64,000 nt of DNA. Source: Candidatus Electrothrix communis. Lineage in GTDB: Bacteria; Desulfobacterota; Desulfobulbia; Desulfobulbales; Desulfobulbaceae. This document shows, one piece after another, positions 1 to 8,656 of the stretch. Where the stretch lies: the NCBI GenBank assembly GCA_030644725.1, contig CP130629.1, forward strand, positions 923,572 through 987,571, written 5' to 3'. Every line of letters starts with the position of its first letter. Within the stretch, counting starts at the first letter, position 1. The notes below the pieces were generated by a model. The model ran no database searches. It was not told the DNA's origin and worked only from the letters and a program-made list of their open reading frames with translations. Both the position numbers and the translations under genes were made by a program.

Positions 1-529
1 CCTGAATACAGCAATTATAAATTTTTATTCCTGGAAAGAAAATATGGGAATAATATTGGACTGGTACCACCTTGGTAAGAAGTGCGGGGAGTTGCTGAGT
101 CAAACAATGAACGGTCGGAAATTACGCAATGAAGTTCTCAATAAACTCAAGCCGTTGCTTTGGTACGGTCTCACAGATAAAGCAATTGAGTTTTTGCGTG
201 AGATCCCGGAGAAGGATATAAAGAACGTTCAATCATTAGAGAAACTCATTGCCTACCTGGAAAGGAACCGACCTTATATCCCCTGCTATGCTGCCCGAAA
301 AGAACTCGGACTTTGTAATTCGAGTGCTGTCGGTGAAAAGGCGAATGATCTGATTGTGTCAGAACGACAAAAACATAATGGGATGAGCTGGACCAAAAAG
401 GGAACAGTGGCCTTGGCTACGATTACTGCCCTTAAGCAAAATAATGAATACAGAAAGTGGTTTGAGGAAAAGGATATTGATTTTAAACTGGCTGCTTAGA
501 CTAAAAAATGGCTAACCGCACAGGTTGAA
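1..529 (+). mobile_element. Insertion sequence, copy 1 (3' part only)
   Basis: This is the transposase-3' end of an IS whose second copy lies inverted at 4473-6115. Base 1 corresponds to base 5001 and base 529 to base 4473, a 529-bp inverted match. The element ends in the inverted-repeat sequence CTAACCGCACAGGTTGAA (512-529), and sequence identity with copy 2 stops there. The other end lies outside the window. The insertion truncates the leftward gene at 512-811. The family was not identified. Confidence 0.85.
2..499 (+). pseudogene. Transposase C-terminal part (DDE type, unclassified family)
   Basis: The open frame runs in from before the window and ends at a TAA/TAG region near 499. From the first methionine at 44 it encodes 151 residues identical to those read at 4503-4958. 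Visible features are an ILDWYHL segment typical of the alpha-helical insertion of several DDE transposase families, a basic middle part, and an acidic residue followed by GMSWT near the C-terminus. By analogy these are the region of the third catalytic acid and the conserved W-T-containing tail. It is a fragment here because the N-terminal part lies outside. The nearest families by style are ISLre2/ISKra4-like, but I cannot assign it. Confidence 0.7.
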
Positions 530-811
530 ATATTCGGAAAGGGTGTCCGCTCCTATTCCATGTTGCACACCGAATATCAACAAGGTGGCAAAAAAATGCC
601 TGCGAATCCACTCATACCCCTCTTCATGTTCCCACAAAACAGATTCGGGATAGATATTTCTTCTTTGAATTCCTTTAACTTGTCGAAACGCACTACTTTT
701 GCTTGTATTCGCTTCTTTTGCCAGTTGTTCGTAGGTAAGCTTGTCTGACTTCCCCAGAGCCGCAAAAACTCTGCCACCGATAGATCGTATTTTTTCCGTT
801 AATGCTTTCAT
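512..811 (-). pseudogene. Truncated HTH transposase-like protein (DUF6399-like N-terminus)
   Basis: The 99-residue frame starts at an ATG at 811. It carries a helix-turn-helix-like N-terminus (LTYEQLAKEANTSKSSAFRQ) followed by a YPESVLWE...EGYEWIRR segment. I associate this layout, from memory, with large DUF6399/IS-like proteins of several hundred residues. The frame ends only 14 codons after the FGVQHGIG stretch because the IS end at 512-529 supplies the last codons (NLCG) and a stop. The gene was therefore cut by the IS insertion, and its remainder is not in the window. The HTH-plus-truncation reading is firm; the family name is tentative. Confidence 0.55.
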
Positions 812-1229
812 AACGGAAATATGCTATTTTTTTACGAGCAGTTAAAGTATTTTTTCAATAAACTTATTTTTCATAGACTTCTGGCAATCAAAAACGATAT
901 TTCAGGTTATGATTTTTTGGGACGAGGTTCATTTTGTCCCGGCTTAAGTTGGTACCCATTCCAGGCGGCGCCAGTCTCAAGACGACAAAAAAAGAAAAGA
1001 GAGGAGCAGGTGAAGTCCCAAAACGCTACAATGGGCGTTGAGAACGGGATCAAAACACCCACTCCTTCGCTATCTTAATAATCAAATTTAAGATAAGTGT
1101 AAAGTTTTACCAGATTGCCAAGGAACACATGAAATTAAGCCAAGAATCGTTTTTTTAGGCATACAAACGCCTCAAAACCCTCTTGACTTTCACCGGAATA
1201 ACTCTGGGGGTGGTTTGTTTGTTCCTCTT
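812..1229. other. Non-coding stretch between the truncated HTH gene and dnaK
   Basis: This holds AT-rich sequence without a convincing gene. An open frame at 821-1078 has no family resemblance and no good ribosome-binding site. A short hairpin (AGGC..GCCT near 1157-1174) lies downstream of dnaK, but its flanking T run is on the wrong side for a dnaK terminator. I see nothing else. Confidence 0.4.
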
Positions 1230-3158
1230 TTACTTCACCTCTTCAAAGTCGGCATCAACAACATCATCATCGTCATCTTTGCCTGAAGAAGCCTTGCCCG
1301 TAGCATCAGCACCTGCGGCACCAGCTGCTCCGGCGGCATCACCCTGGTTCTGCGAGGCCTGGGCATACATCAGCTCAGCCAGTTTATGGGAAGCCTGGGT
1401 CAGGGCCTCGCTAGCAGCCTTGATGGTGTCAAGATCATCACTTTCCAGGGCCTTTTTCGTGTTCTCAATCTCGCGTTCCACATTACCCTTGGTCTCGGCA
1501 TCCACTTTATCGCCAAGCTCACCCAGGGTTTTTTCGGTCATGTGGATCATGGAATCAGCATTATTTTTCGCTTCAACCATTTCTTTGCGTCTCTTGTCTT
1601 CTTCCGCATGCAGTTCCGCATCCTTTTTCATATTCTCAATCTCTTCCTCACTCAAGCCGGAAGATGCGGTGATACGGATGGACTGCTCTTTGCCGGTACC
1701 CATATCCTTGGCAGAAACATGGAGGATACCGTTGGCGTCCAGGTCAAAGGTAACCTCGATCTGGGGTACCCCGCGCGGCGCAGTCGGAATGTCAGACAAC
1801 TCAAAGCGACCGATGGTCTTGTTGGCATCGGCCATCTCCCGCTCACCCTGGAGTACATGGATGGATACCGCAGGCTGATTATCCGCCGCAGTGGAGAAAA
1901 CCTGGCTCTTCTTGGTCGGAACCGTGGTGTTCTTTTCAATCAGCTTGGTCATAACACCGCCCAAGGTCTCAATACCAAGAGAGAGCGGGGTGACATCCAG
2001 CAGCAGAACGTCTTTTACATCACCTCGGAGAACGCCGCCCTGAATAGCTGCGCCAATGGCGACAACTTCATCTGGGTTAACACCCTTATGAGGGTCTTTG
2101 CCAAAGATCTGTTTAACTTTTTCCTGAACCTTGGGCATACGGATCATACCGCCGACCAGGATGACCTCGTCGATATCAGAGGCGGATAAACCCGCATCTT
2201 TAAGCGCGGTCAGACAGGGGCCTTCGCAGCGATCAATCAGATCTGCAACCAGGGATTCCAGTTTTGCTCGGGACAGCTTTACGTTCAGATGCTTGGGTCC
2301 AGTGGCATCTGCGGTGATAAAGGGCAGGTTGATATCTGTCTCCATAGAGGAGGACAGCTCTTTCTTGGCTTTTTCCGCCTCTTCTTTCAGACGTTGCAAA
2401 GCCATCTTGTCGCTGCGCAGATCAACGCCATGCTCTCGTTTGAACTCATCAGCCAACCAGTTGACGATCCGCATGTCAAAATCTTCACCACCGAGGAAAG
2501 TATCACCGTTGGTAGATTTTACCTCGAAGACACCATCGCCGATCTCAAGAATAGAAACGTCAAAGGTACCGCCGCCCAGATCAAAGACAGCAATTTTTTC
2601 TTCGCCTTTTTTATCCAGACCATAGGCCAGGGAGGCTGCGGTGGGCTCGTTGATGATTCGCTGTACGTTCAGGCCTGCAATCTTACCGGCATCTTTGGTT
2701 GCCTGGCGCTGCGCGTCGTTGAAGTAGGCAGGAACGGTAACAACCGCCTCGGTCACGGTTTCGCCGAGATATTCTTCCGCTGTCTTCTTCATCTTGCCCA
2801 GGGTTATGGCGGAGATCTCTGCTGCGGAGTAGGACTTGCCGTCCACTTCGACCATAGCGTCTCCGTTCGGGCCTTCCACGATCTCAAACGGGCTCAGCTC
2901 AATGGATTTCTGCACCTCGGGATCGGTGAATTTACGTCCGATCAGTCGCTTGATAGCAAACAGGGTCTTGGTCGGATTGGTGACTGCCTGGCGTTTTGCC
3001 ACCTGGCCCACTAAACGCTCGCCTGTGTCGGAAAAGGCAACAATAGAGGGGGTCGTTCGGGTTCCTTCGCTGTTTTCAATGACCTTAGGGTCACCGCCAT
3101 CCATAATGGCAACACAAGAGTTGGTGGTTCCTAAGTCAATTCCAATTATTTTGCTCAT
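1230..3158 (-). CDS. dnaK: Molecular chaperone DnaK (Hsp70)
   Basis: The 642-residue protein has the usual Hsp70 length. It is the ATP-driven cytosolic chaperone that works with DnaJ and the nucleotide-exchange factor GrpE. The N-terminal ATPase domain shows IDLGTTNS at the start, the phosphate-2 motif [10 protein letters not shown] near residue 195 and [14 protein letters not shown] near residue 335. The substrate-binding beta domain starts after [11 protein letters not shown], and a helical lid with a Gly/Ala-rich and Asp-rich tail ends in DADFEEVK. The ATG has a good AAGGAGAAAG site upstream. It follows grpE by 160 bp on the same strand and is probably co-transcribed. No dnaJ or hrcA is next to it. 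Downstream synteny is lost to mobile-element debris. Confidence 0.98.
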   Translation of the reverse strand: MSKIIGIDLGTTNSCVAIMDGGDPKVIENSEGTRTTPSIVAFSDTGERLVGQVAKRQAVTNPTKTLFAIKRLIGRKFTDPEVQKSIELSPFEIVEGPNGDAMVEVDGKSYSAAEISAITLGKMKKTAEEYLGETVTEAVVTVPAYFNDAQRQATKDAGKIAGLNVQRIINEPTAASLAYGLDKKGEEKIAVFDLGGGTFDVSILEIGDGVFEVKSTNGDTFLGGEDFDMRIVNWLADEFKREHGVDLRSDKMALQRLKEEAEKAKKELSSSMETDINLPFITADATGPKHLNVKLSRAKLESLVADLIDRCEGPCLTALKDAGLSASDIDEVILVGGMIRMPKVQEKVKQIFGKDPHKGVNPDEVVAIGAAIQGGVLRGDVKDVLLLDVTPLSLGIETLGGVMTKLIEKNTTVPTKKSQVFSTAADNQPAVSIHVLQGEREMADANKTIGRFELSDIPTAPRGVPQIEVTFDLDANGILHVSAKDMGTGKEQSIRITASSGLSEEEIENMKKDAELHAEEDKRRKEMVEAKNNADSMIHMTEKTLGELGDKVDAETKGNVEREIENTKKALESDDLDTIKAASEALTQASHKLAELMYAQASQNQGDAAGAAGAAGADATGKASSGKDDDDDVVDADFEEVK

Positions 3159-3317
3159 GTTCTTTCTCCTTTATCTCTTTATCCTGAAAACAGCTTCTGG
3201 GCTGTTCTTTATCTTTGGATCTATTTGTATGGGTACTTTTATGCGTGCGTCCCTTCTCTTGACTTCCTACAATGCGCATTAAAACGGCATTGTCAAGAAA
3301 GATGAGCGTTTTTTGGA

Positions 3318-3935
3318 TTACGCTGCTGTCTCAGTTGGGCCGCTGGAGACTACCACCTGAGCATGTCGCAGCACTCGGTCTTTAAAGGTATAGCCCTTGG
3401 CAAATTCCGTGACCACATGATTGGCTGGAATCTCTTCACTGGCTTCCATGGTCAACGCATCCATTTCATCGGGATTAAAAGCTTTGCCCAAAGCATCCAG
3501 CGGGGTGACCTCGAAGCGCTCCAACACGGTGTTCAGCCCCTTCTTGGTCAGCTCAACTCCTGCAAGCAAGGCCTCAAGCTTCTGGGCAGGATCACCACCT
3601 TCAATCGCACCCTGCTCCAAGGCCCGATCAAGATTGTCCACGGTGCTGAGCAATTCTCGCAGAATATTTTCACCGGCGTATTTGAGCAGCTTGGCCTTAT
3701 CACGTTCCATTCGCTTCTTGAAATTCTCAGCATCCGCCTGGATACGCAGCATCTGGTCGCGTTTTTCGGCAAGCTCCTGCGAAAGGGTCTCCACGCTGAC
3801 CTGCTCTTCTTCCTCTGTTCCTGCTTCTGTTGCTGTCTCTGTTGCAGCTTCAGCCGGGTCAGCGGCCTGAGGTTCCTGGATCTCTTCCTGTTCCTCTTCG
3901 ACTAACTCTGCTTCAATTTTATTTTCTTCAGTCAC
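3318..3935 (-). CDS. grpE: Nucleotide exchange factor GrpE
   Basis: GrpE releases ADP from DnaK. The protein has an acidic, Glu-rich N-terminus of about 55 residues, then a long coiled-coil helix (QRI..ADAENFKKRMERDK), and a C-terminal beta domain with the typical MDAL, EEIPANHVV and GYTFKDRVLRHAQVVV stretches. I chose the GTG at 3935 because GGAGAA lies eight bases upstream. An in-frame ATG at 3959 would add eight residues but lacks a comparable site. It is the first gene of the grpE-dnaK unit and is preceded by a near-consensus promoter. No CIRCE inverted repeat is visible upstream. Confidence 0.95.
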   Translation of the reverse strand: MTEENKIEAELVEEEQEEIQEPQAADPAEAATETATEAGTEEEEQVSVETLSQELAEKRDQMLRIQADAENFKKRMERDKAKLLKYAGENILRELLSTVDNLDRALEQGAIEGGDPAQKLEALLAGVELTKKGLNTVLERFEVTPLDALGKAFNPDEMDALTMEASEEIPANHVVTEFAKGYTFKDRVLRHAQVVVSSGPTETAA

Positions 3936-4012
3936 GTATAGTTCTCCTTGGATGATCATCCGGTTGACCGGATAACATTACAAAAGATTTTTTTATGCTT
4001 AAGTCAGATGCA

Positions 4013-4041
4013 ATAATAAGTATGGGTATTTTACGTGTCAA
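4013..4041 (-). promoter_or_regulatory. Sigma-70-type promoter of grpE-dnaK
   Basis: On the minus strand TTGACA is followed after exactly 17 bases by TATTAT, about 78 bp before the grpE start. The -35 is a perfect consensus and the -10 has one mismatch. No CIRCE element (TTAGCACTC-N9-GAGTGCTAA) overlaps it, so HrcA control is not indicated. Confidence 0.7.
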
Positions 4042-4171
4042 GGGAGAGAAGGGAGATCTTGTCTTCCAGACGGTGGAGAGGGGATTTTGTTTGGGAGAGA
4101 GGGCTACCCACTTAAAGCAAGAAAGGGGATCATACAACATGCTTCTCTTTCGTCAGAGGTGCCTTCGCTTT

Positions 4172-4420
4172 TTATTCCCACTCGGCCAGATCAGCCCGTA
4201 TGATCCTGATTTGCCGCATGATGGTTTCACGCTGAATGCTGAACCAAATCATCCCACCCGTAATTAATCCACCGGATACCATCAGCAGAATCGCTTTGCT
4301 CAAGCGGTCTTCTGGATAAAAGTTGACTAGCTGGCCTGTGATGTTTAAGACAAAAAAGATTACTCCGGTAAATAAAAAAGCACGCACGCGCAACGCTATC
4401 CCCAAAACGATGCCGATTAG
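4172..4420 (-). pseudogene. C-terminal remnant of a membrane protein
   Basis: The frame is open from the mobile-element boundary at 4420 down to 4172. It encodes about 80 residues with two hydrophobic segments (FLFTGVIFFVLNITGQ and AILLMVSGGLITGGMIW) and a charged C-terminal helix ending in DLAEWE. There is no ribosome-binding site or proper start; translation would need a TTG. The sequence reads like the tail of a larger polytopic protein whose 5' part was removed when the element end at 4420 arrived. It has no recognisable family. Confidence 0.5.
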
Positions 4421-4472
4421 GGCTTGGTTCTAAGTTCGGCCAATTTTGTACTGCCAAAGCACAGCTCAAAAG
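4420..4472. repeat. Truncated end of the 131-bp MITE family
   Basis: The 26 bases from 4420 (GGGCTTGGTTCTAAGTTCGG and six more) are identical to the left terminal repeat of the complete small element at 16635-16765. The copy is cut by the IS that begins at 4473, so only about 53 bp remain. Confidence 0.65.
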
Positions 4473-6115
4473 TTCAACCTGTGCGGTTAGCCATTTTTTA
4501 GTCTAAGCAGCCAGTTTAAAATCAATATCCTTTTCCTCAAACCACTTTCTGTATTCATTATTTTGCTTAAGGGCAGTAATCGTAGCCAAGGCCACTGTTC
4601 CCTTTTTGGTCCAGCTCATCCCATTATGTTTTTGTCGTTCTGACACAATCAGATCATTCGCCTTTTCACCGACAGCACTCGAATTACAAAGTCCGAGTTC
4701 TTTTCGGGCAGCATAGCAGGGGATATAAGGTCGGTTCCTTTCCAGGTAGGCAATGAGTTTCTCTAATGATTGAACGTTCTTTATATCCTTCTCCGGGATC
4801 TCACGCAAAAACTCAATTGCTTTATCTGTGAGACCGTACCAAAGCAACGGCTTGAGTTTATTGAGAACTTCATTGCGTAATTTCCGACCGTTCATTGTTT
4901 GACTCAGCAACTCCCCGCACTTCTTACCAAGGTGGTACCAGTCCAATATTATTCCCATATTTTCTTTCCAGGAATAAAAATTTATAATTGCTGTATTCAG
5001 GACTGTATGACCATCAGTAAAAAACTGGAATCGTTTCCCGGAAAGACCGTTAGCAAGTAAAAAGACATTATAATAGGAAGAAGAGAGGTTATGGACGCTC
5101 CGTTTAAGACATATTTTGTCCCGTTGTGAGAAAGACGAGCGATTGTGTTATGTGCGTATTTCCTTGTATGCGCGGTTCTTTTCTGCCCCGGAATTCTGTT
5201 ATCTTCCTGTCTTTTTACATTAACATCATCCACCGCTATGTTGATTGTTTCAGAAGGATCCTCGTAGCCTATCGGATTATCTATGTAACCATCAGAAAAG
5301 CCACATACTTCTGTACAAAGAGAGACTGCGTCGTCAATCTTCTCCTGATCCAGAAAAAAGGGACTGATTGAGTATACTCTGGATTCTCTTCTTGATATAT
5401 CCCGGTCTCTTCAAAGCCATGCCGGGATAATATTTGTTCGGATTTTTTTGTTATATGCTCAAGCAGGGCAGTTCCTTCCCGCTCTGTAGCTTCATGAAGT
5501 GTACGGGATGGGGTGCCGTCTTTTTCCTGGTACCGGATGCGATTGATTAATCGTGTTGTTTTTCTGTATGATTCTTCCGTATCACCGTAAATCAAAGCTA
5601 TTTCTTTGAAACCTGTGGTTCGGTAATACTCTTTCCCATGCAGGCACGAAAAAACATCTTGACCGGTGTTGTATCGCACGTCGGCACCCTTCAGGATACT
5701 ATGGGTAAAGAATGCAAATCGTCCGGCTTCCCCATCAACTTTATATGGACAACTATTTTGAATTACTTGTTCTCCGGCTTCACTCATCTCACCAGCTTTT
5801 TTTTTGGGACACCCCGGTAAGGTGCTCGGATAAAGCAGACCGTATTGTCGGATATGCGGTTTGTAAAATGGTTTTTTCGCACTTGTCTATACTTACAGCA
5901 TCTTTCTCACTGATAACCATATTGAAACTGCCATCTTGCTGCTTCGTCGGGCTATCGCTAATAGATTCGTTACACTCTACAAGTTCAACGCTTACTTTGA
6001 CTTTATACCCAGTCATTCTGATCCCTCCACATGAAATATCAGTCTATCCTTCTATAATATTAATCGCATGTCACGCGTGAGGGTAGTGAAAATTAATCTA
6101 ACCGCACAGGTCGAA
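4473..6115 (-). mobile_element. Insertion sequence, copy 2 (complete, 1643 bp)
   Basis: The element is bounded by imperfect inverted repeats: TTCAACCTGTGCGGTTAG at the left and the complement of CTAACCGCACAGGTCGAA at the right (17 of 18 match). The left 529 bp match the partial copy at 1-529 in inverse orientation. The transposase is read leftwards in several frames. Flanks next to the repeats (AAAAG left, CTTTT right) are inverted rather than direct, so no clear target duplication is seen. It sits against the truncated IS66-like element at 6116-7444. Confidence 0.8.
4503..6016 (-). pseudogene. Frameshifted transposase of the 1643-bp IS
   Basis: Four consecutive minus-strand frames make up one protein of about 500 residues: 5789-6016, 5281-5787, about 4997-5280 and 4503-5050. 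They join at homopolymers: a T9 run (5797-5805), an A6 run (5354-5359) and an A5 run (5059-5063). Reading across the shifts restores AVDDVNVKRQ (candidate first acid), FFTDGHTVLNTAI (candidate second acid), ILDWYHL and the GMSWT tail. The A9-G on the coding strand could be a programmed slippage site, as used by some IS elements. The other two shifts look like decay or sequence error. The family was not recognised. Confidence 0.65.
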
Positions 6116-7360
6116 ACTTTTCAGACAACCGATTTTGTTCTTTTTGACTTGGTGATTCTTTGTAATTTTTCAGTTCGCTATAAAACTTCCAAATTTGTTC
6201 ACGAACTTCCTCAAGTATCTGGCGCTTCTCGTCGCTGGGAGCAATTATTTTGGCTAATGTTCGCTCAGCGTGAATCCAGCAAAGTGCATGGTTGAGTATG
6301 TTGAATTGCCCAGCATCATCACTGACAATGACAAGGCTTCTGGGAAGACGAGAGAGAACGCAACCAAAAAGTGCTCCTTCCGTTGCAATTTGTATGTGCC
6401 GAGGCTTGACAATCCCCAATTCTTTGAGGTGTTGCTCCCATTGCTCTGCATCCAAAAATTCTTTGACCGGATGATTGAGTAAGAGAGCTAGCGGCGACTT
6501 TGGAAGGCGCTTTTGTTTCATATATTCAAAGGCATCTTCATTGAGCAGATAATCAGACGATCCGGCTCGAAGGAGACTGAGAAAATTGATCCGGCTTTTG
6601 CTTTCAGTGCTCTCAAACCATGCAAAAAGTCATTTCCTATATGAGTGCAGTAACCATTTTTGCCGTTATGACGAGCGCCTGTGTCGTCACAGTTTACATA
6701 GGATGAAGACTGAAGACCAGCGGCAAGAATTGCATCTTTCTCATCGTGAAAAGACTCTTTGTTTTCGGTGAGAATGTTATTCAGCTGCCCGGATGAGATA
6801 TCCACTCCCCATTCACGGAGTTGCTCAAGAAGTAACGGTTGCGTGACATGACAATGATGGTATTGATGAAGAATGTACGTTCTAAGAGTATTGTCAAAAT
6901 GACCATCAATTTCAGAGGGAAGTTTCCCAGAAATTATTGTACCATCCGGGGTTATCCACTGTTCGAGCAAATAGCGGGTATTGTGAACTGATATTTTCAA
7001 TCCCTGCACAGTGTACGGCGTGCAACCGTTAAATGTAGACCCTGGCGGAATTGACTCAGGCTTAATACGTTTTGTTTTGTGTATCTCCAGATTCGCTGTT
7101 TTTTGTTTTTTGGCCGAGCCTGGATGCTTGCCATTCTTCTTTTTTTCACCTTTTTGGGACAGATTGCTGGGGGATATTTTCGGTTTTGGCTTTTGCTTTT
7201 TCAACCGAGCAATTTCATCTTTGAGTTCCTGAATCTGCTCTTTCTGGAGAGTGATTGTTGCAATATGTTGCTCAAGCAATTCCAGCAGAATGGATACACT
7301 GGGGCTTTGCTTGTCTGAATCTGGAAGATTCTGCTTGATTTGATCTAAGGTTGTCTTCAT
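6116..7360 (-). pseudogene. IS66-like transposase, frameshifted and 3'-truncated
   Basis: The upstream frame (6518-7360) has an N-terminal coiled coil (LQKEQIQELKDEIARLKKQK), a Lys-rich linker and an IS66-type core including NCDDTGARHNGKNGYCT with the first catalytic Asp. It is then shifted at an A5 run (6624-6628). Adding one base restores a continuous protein into the frame at 6093-6521, which carries IVSDDAGQF (second acid) and HALCWIHAER. The C-terminal catalytic Glu region is missing because the IS inserted at 6115. Two independent lesions make it non-functional. Confidence 0.8.
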
Positions 7361-7444
7361 ATTCAGATAATATACACAATCAGACGGTTAATGCTCTGAC
7401 TTTTTGAGCCTCAAAATGACCACCAGCACTTATTGAGAAGTTAC
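6116..7444 (-). mobile_element. IS66-like element, left part lost to the IS insertion
   Basis: The right terminal repeat is at 7423-7444 and reads inward as GTAACTTCTCAATAAGTGCT plus GG. It begins with GTAA, as IS66-family ends do. The left end is missing: the transposase frame runs straight into the IS terminal repeat at 6115. The same terminal repeat delimits the 253-bp element at 16375-16627. Confidence 0.7.
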
Positions 7445-7569
7445 CTGAGTCAAGCGGAACCAGTGCCCGCTCGACAGAACGGTCGAATCGTTTTTTGACA
7501 CTCAAGAGCAGGCAGCCGGATTGCTCCGACTGCCTGAGAAAGACCTTGCAACCGCTTTACTCAAACGGA

Positions 7570-8583
7570 TTATTTAAACGGTTCGGGTTGCGGGGTCTTG
7601 TCGCTTGAAGGCGGCAGAATGGGGATCGGGAACGAGGGCTGATCGCCAGTTAATGTTTTCAGGAAGGCAACCAGCTGCCCGTTCTCTGCTCGGGAGAACT
7701 TCTTGCCTAACTGATGCCGGGCCATGGTGTCCACAGCCTCGGACAGAGTTTGCGCACCACCATCATGGAAATACGGGTAGGTCAGTTCTACATTGCGCAA
7801 TGTCGGGACCTTGAACATGAAATGGTGCTCCTCCTTACCGGTCACGTCCTTGCGACCTTCAGACGGGCTGTCGGCCTTATACTCTTCAACCATGCCCATC
7901 TTGTAAAAGCTGCCCCCGCCCATTGCCATACCGTAATGGCAGGAGATACAGCCTGAATTCTCAAAGAGCTTATATCCGGCCTGCTCATCAGCAGTTAAGG
8001 CCTCTTTATCGCCCTCCAACCATTTATCAAAGCGAGAGTTCGGGGTGACCAGAGTTTTTTCGAATTCGGCAATGGCATCGGTCACCTGATCGATATTGAT
8101 TTTATCCTTACCAAAGACGCTCTTGAACTCGGTAACATAGCCAGGAATGGATTGGAGCACCTCTTCGGCCAAGTCATGGGTAAAGGCCATTTCACCGGGA
8201 TTGGCAATAGGTCCGCCAGCCTGATCCTTGAGATCCTTGGCTCGACCGTCCCAGAACTGGACAAAATTCATGCTGGAATTAAGAACCGTAGGGGAGTTGA
8301 TAGGGCCCTGCTGCCAGTTATGGCCGATGGAAGTTTTCAGGTTATCTGTGCCGCCCCTGCTCAGGTTATGGCAGGAGTTACAGGATATAAATCCTGATTT
8401 GGAGAGACGGGGATCAAAAAAAAGCTTCTTGCCCAGCTCGGCCTTTTCATTATGAATACCGGCGGCCGGGGCAATAGGCTCAACTGGTTTTTGTGTTGCT
8501 CCTGCCAGTCCGACACCGACAAAAGCTGTAAGCGCTGAAACAGCACAACAGGACAGCAGAAACGTTGTTGTTATTCTTTGCAT
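7570..8583 (-). CDS. Di-heme cytochrome c peroxidase, paralogue 1
   Basis: The 337-residue secreted protein belongs to the CcpA/MauG family. Members reduce hydrogen peroxide to water in the periplasm with electrons from small c-type cytochromes. An N-terminal hydrophobic signal segment is followed by two heme-binding sites, CNSCH at 68-72 and CISCH at 212-216. The family's FVQFWDGRA, NPGEMAF and PTLRNVELTYPYFHDGG blocks are present. Length is normal. It is the last of three tandem homologues on the minus strand, 73 bp after the second. MauG-type oxidation chemistry cannot be excluded, but the order and spacing of heme sites fit the peroxidase. Confidence 0.93.
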   Translation of the reverse strand: MQRITTTFLLSCCAVSALTAFVGVGLAGATQKPVEPIAPAAGIHNEKAELGKKLFFDPRLSKSGFISCNSCHNLSRGGTDNLKTSIGHNWQQGPINSPTVLNSSMNFVQFWDGRAKDLKDQAGGPIANPGEMAFTHDLAEEVLQSIPGYVTEFKSVFGKDKINIDQVTDAIAEFEKTLVTPNSRFDKWLEGDKEALTADEQAGYKLFENSGCISCHYGMAMGGGSFYKMGMVEEYKADSPSEGRKDVTGKEEHHFMFKVPTLRNVELTYPYFHDGGAQTLSEAVDTMARHQLGKKFSRAENGQLVAFLKTLTGDQPSFPIPILPPSSDKTPQPEPFK

Positions 8584-8608
8584 ATTGTTCTTCCTTTAGG
8601 GTGAATCC

Positions 8609-8625
8609 CCCCGGCTGAGCCGGGG
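8609..8625. repeat. GC-rich hairpin between peroxidase genes 2 and 1
   Basis: CCCCGGC-TGA-GCCGGGG is a perfect 7-bp stem in the short intergenic region upstream of the third cistron. A near copy lies at 9724-9740. No T run follows on the minus strand, so it looks like an RNA-processing or attenuation element or a small REP-like repeat rather than a full terminator. Confidence 0.5.
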
Positions 8626-8656
8626 AAGTCGATCTCGCTTCGATCTCACGCCTCTT

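Noticed and set aside
821-1078. An 85-residue rightward frame beside dnaK.
   Set aside because: No ribosome-binding site, no family, and low-complexity Lys-rich sequence.
1183-3282. Long rightward frames opposite dnaK (for example 1183-1878, 1386-2189, 2289-3014).
   Set aside because: They lie antisense to a clear DnaK gene. They have no family resemblance, and GC-rich codon bias creates long open antisense frames.
3936-4041. A CIRCE heat-shock operator before grpE.
   Set aside because: I looked for TTAGCACTC-N9-GAGTGCTAA and found no such repeat.
5595-5787. Reading the UGA-containing rhodanese region on the minus strand (55595-56032 frame).
   Set aside because: That 145-residue leftward frame is antisense to a complete rhodanese domain. 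The coordinates here point to the IS, where a similar split frame is explained by a homopolymer shift rather than by Sec.
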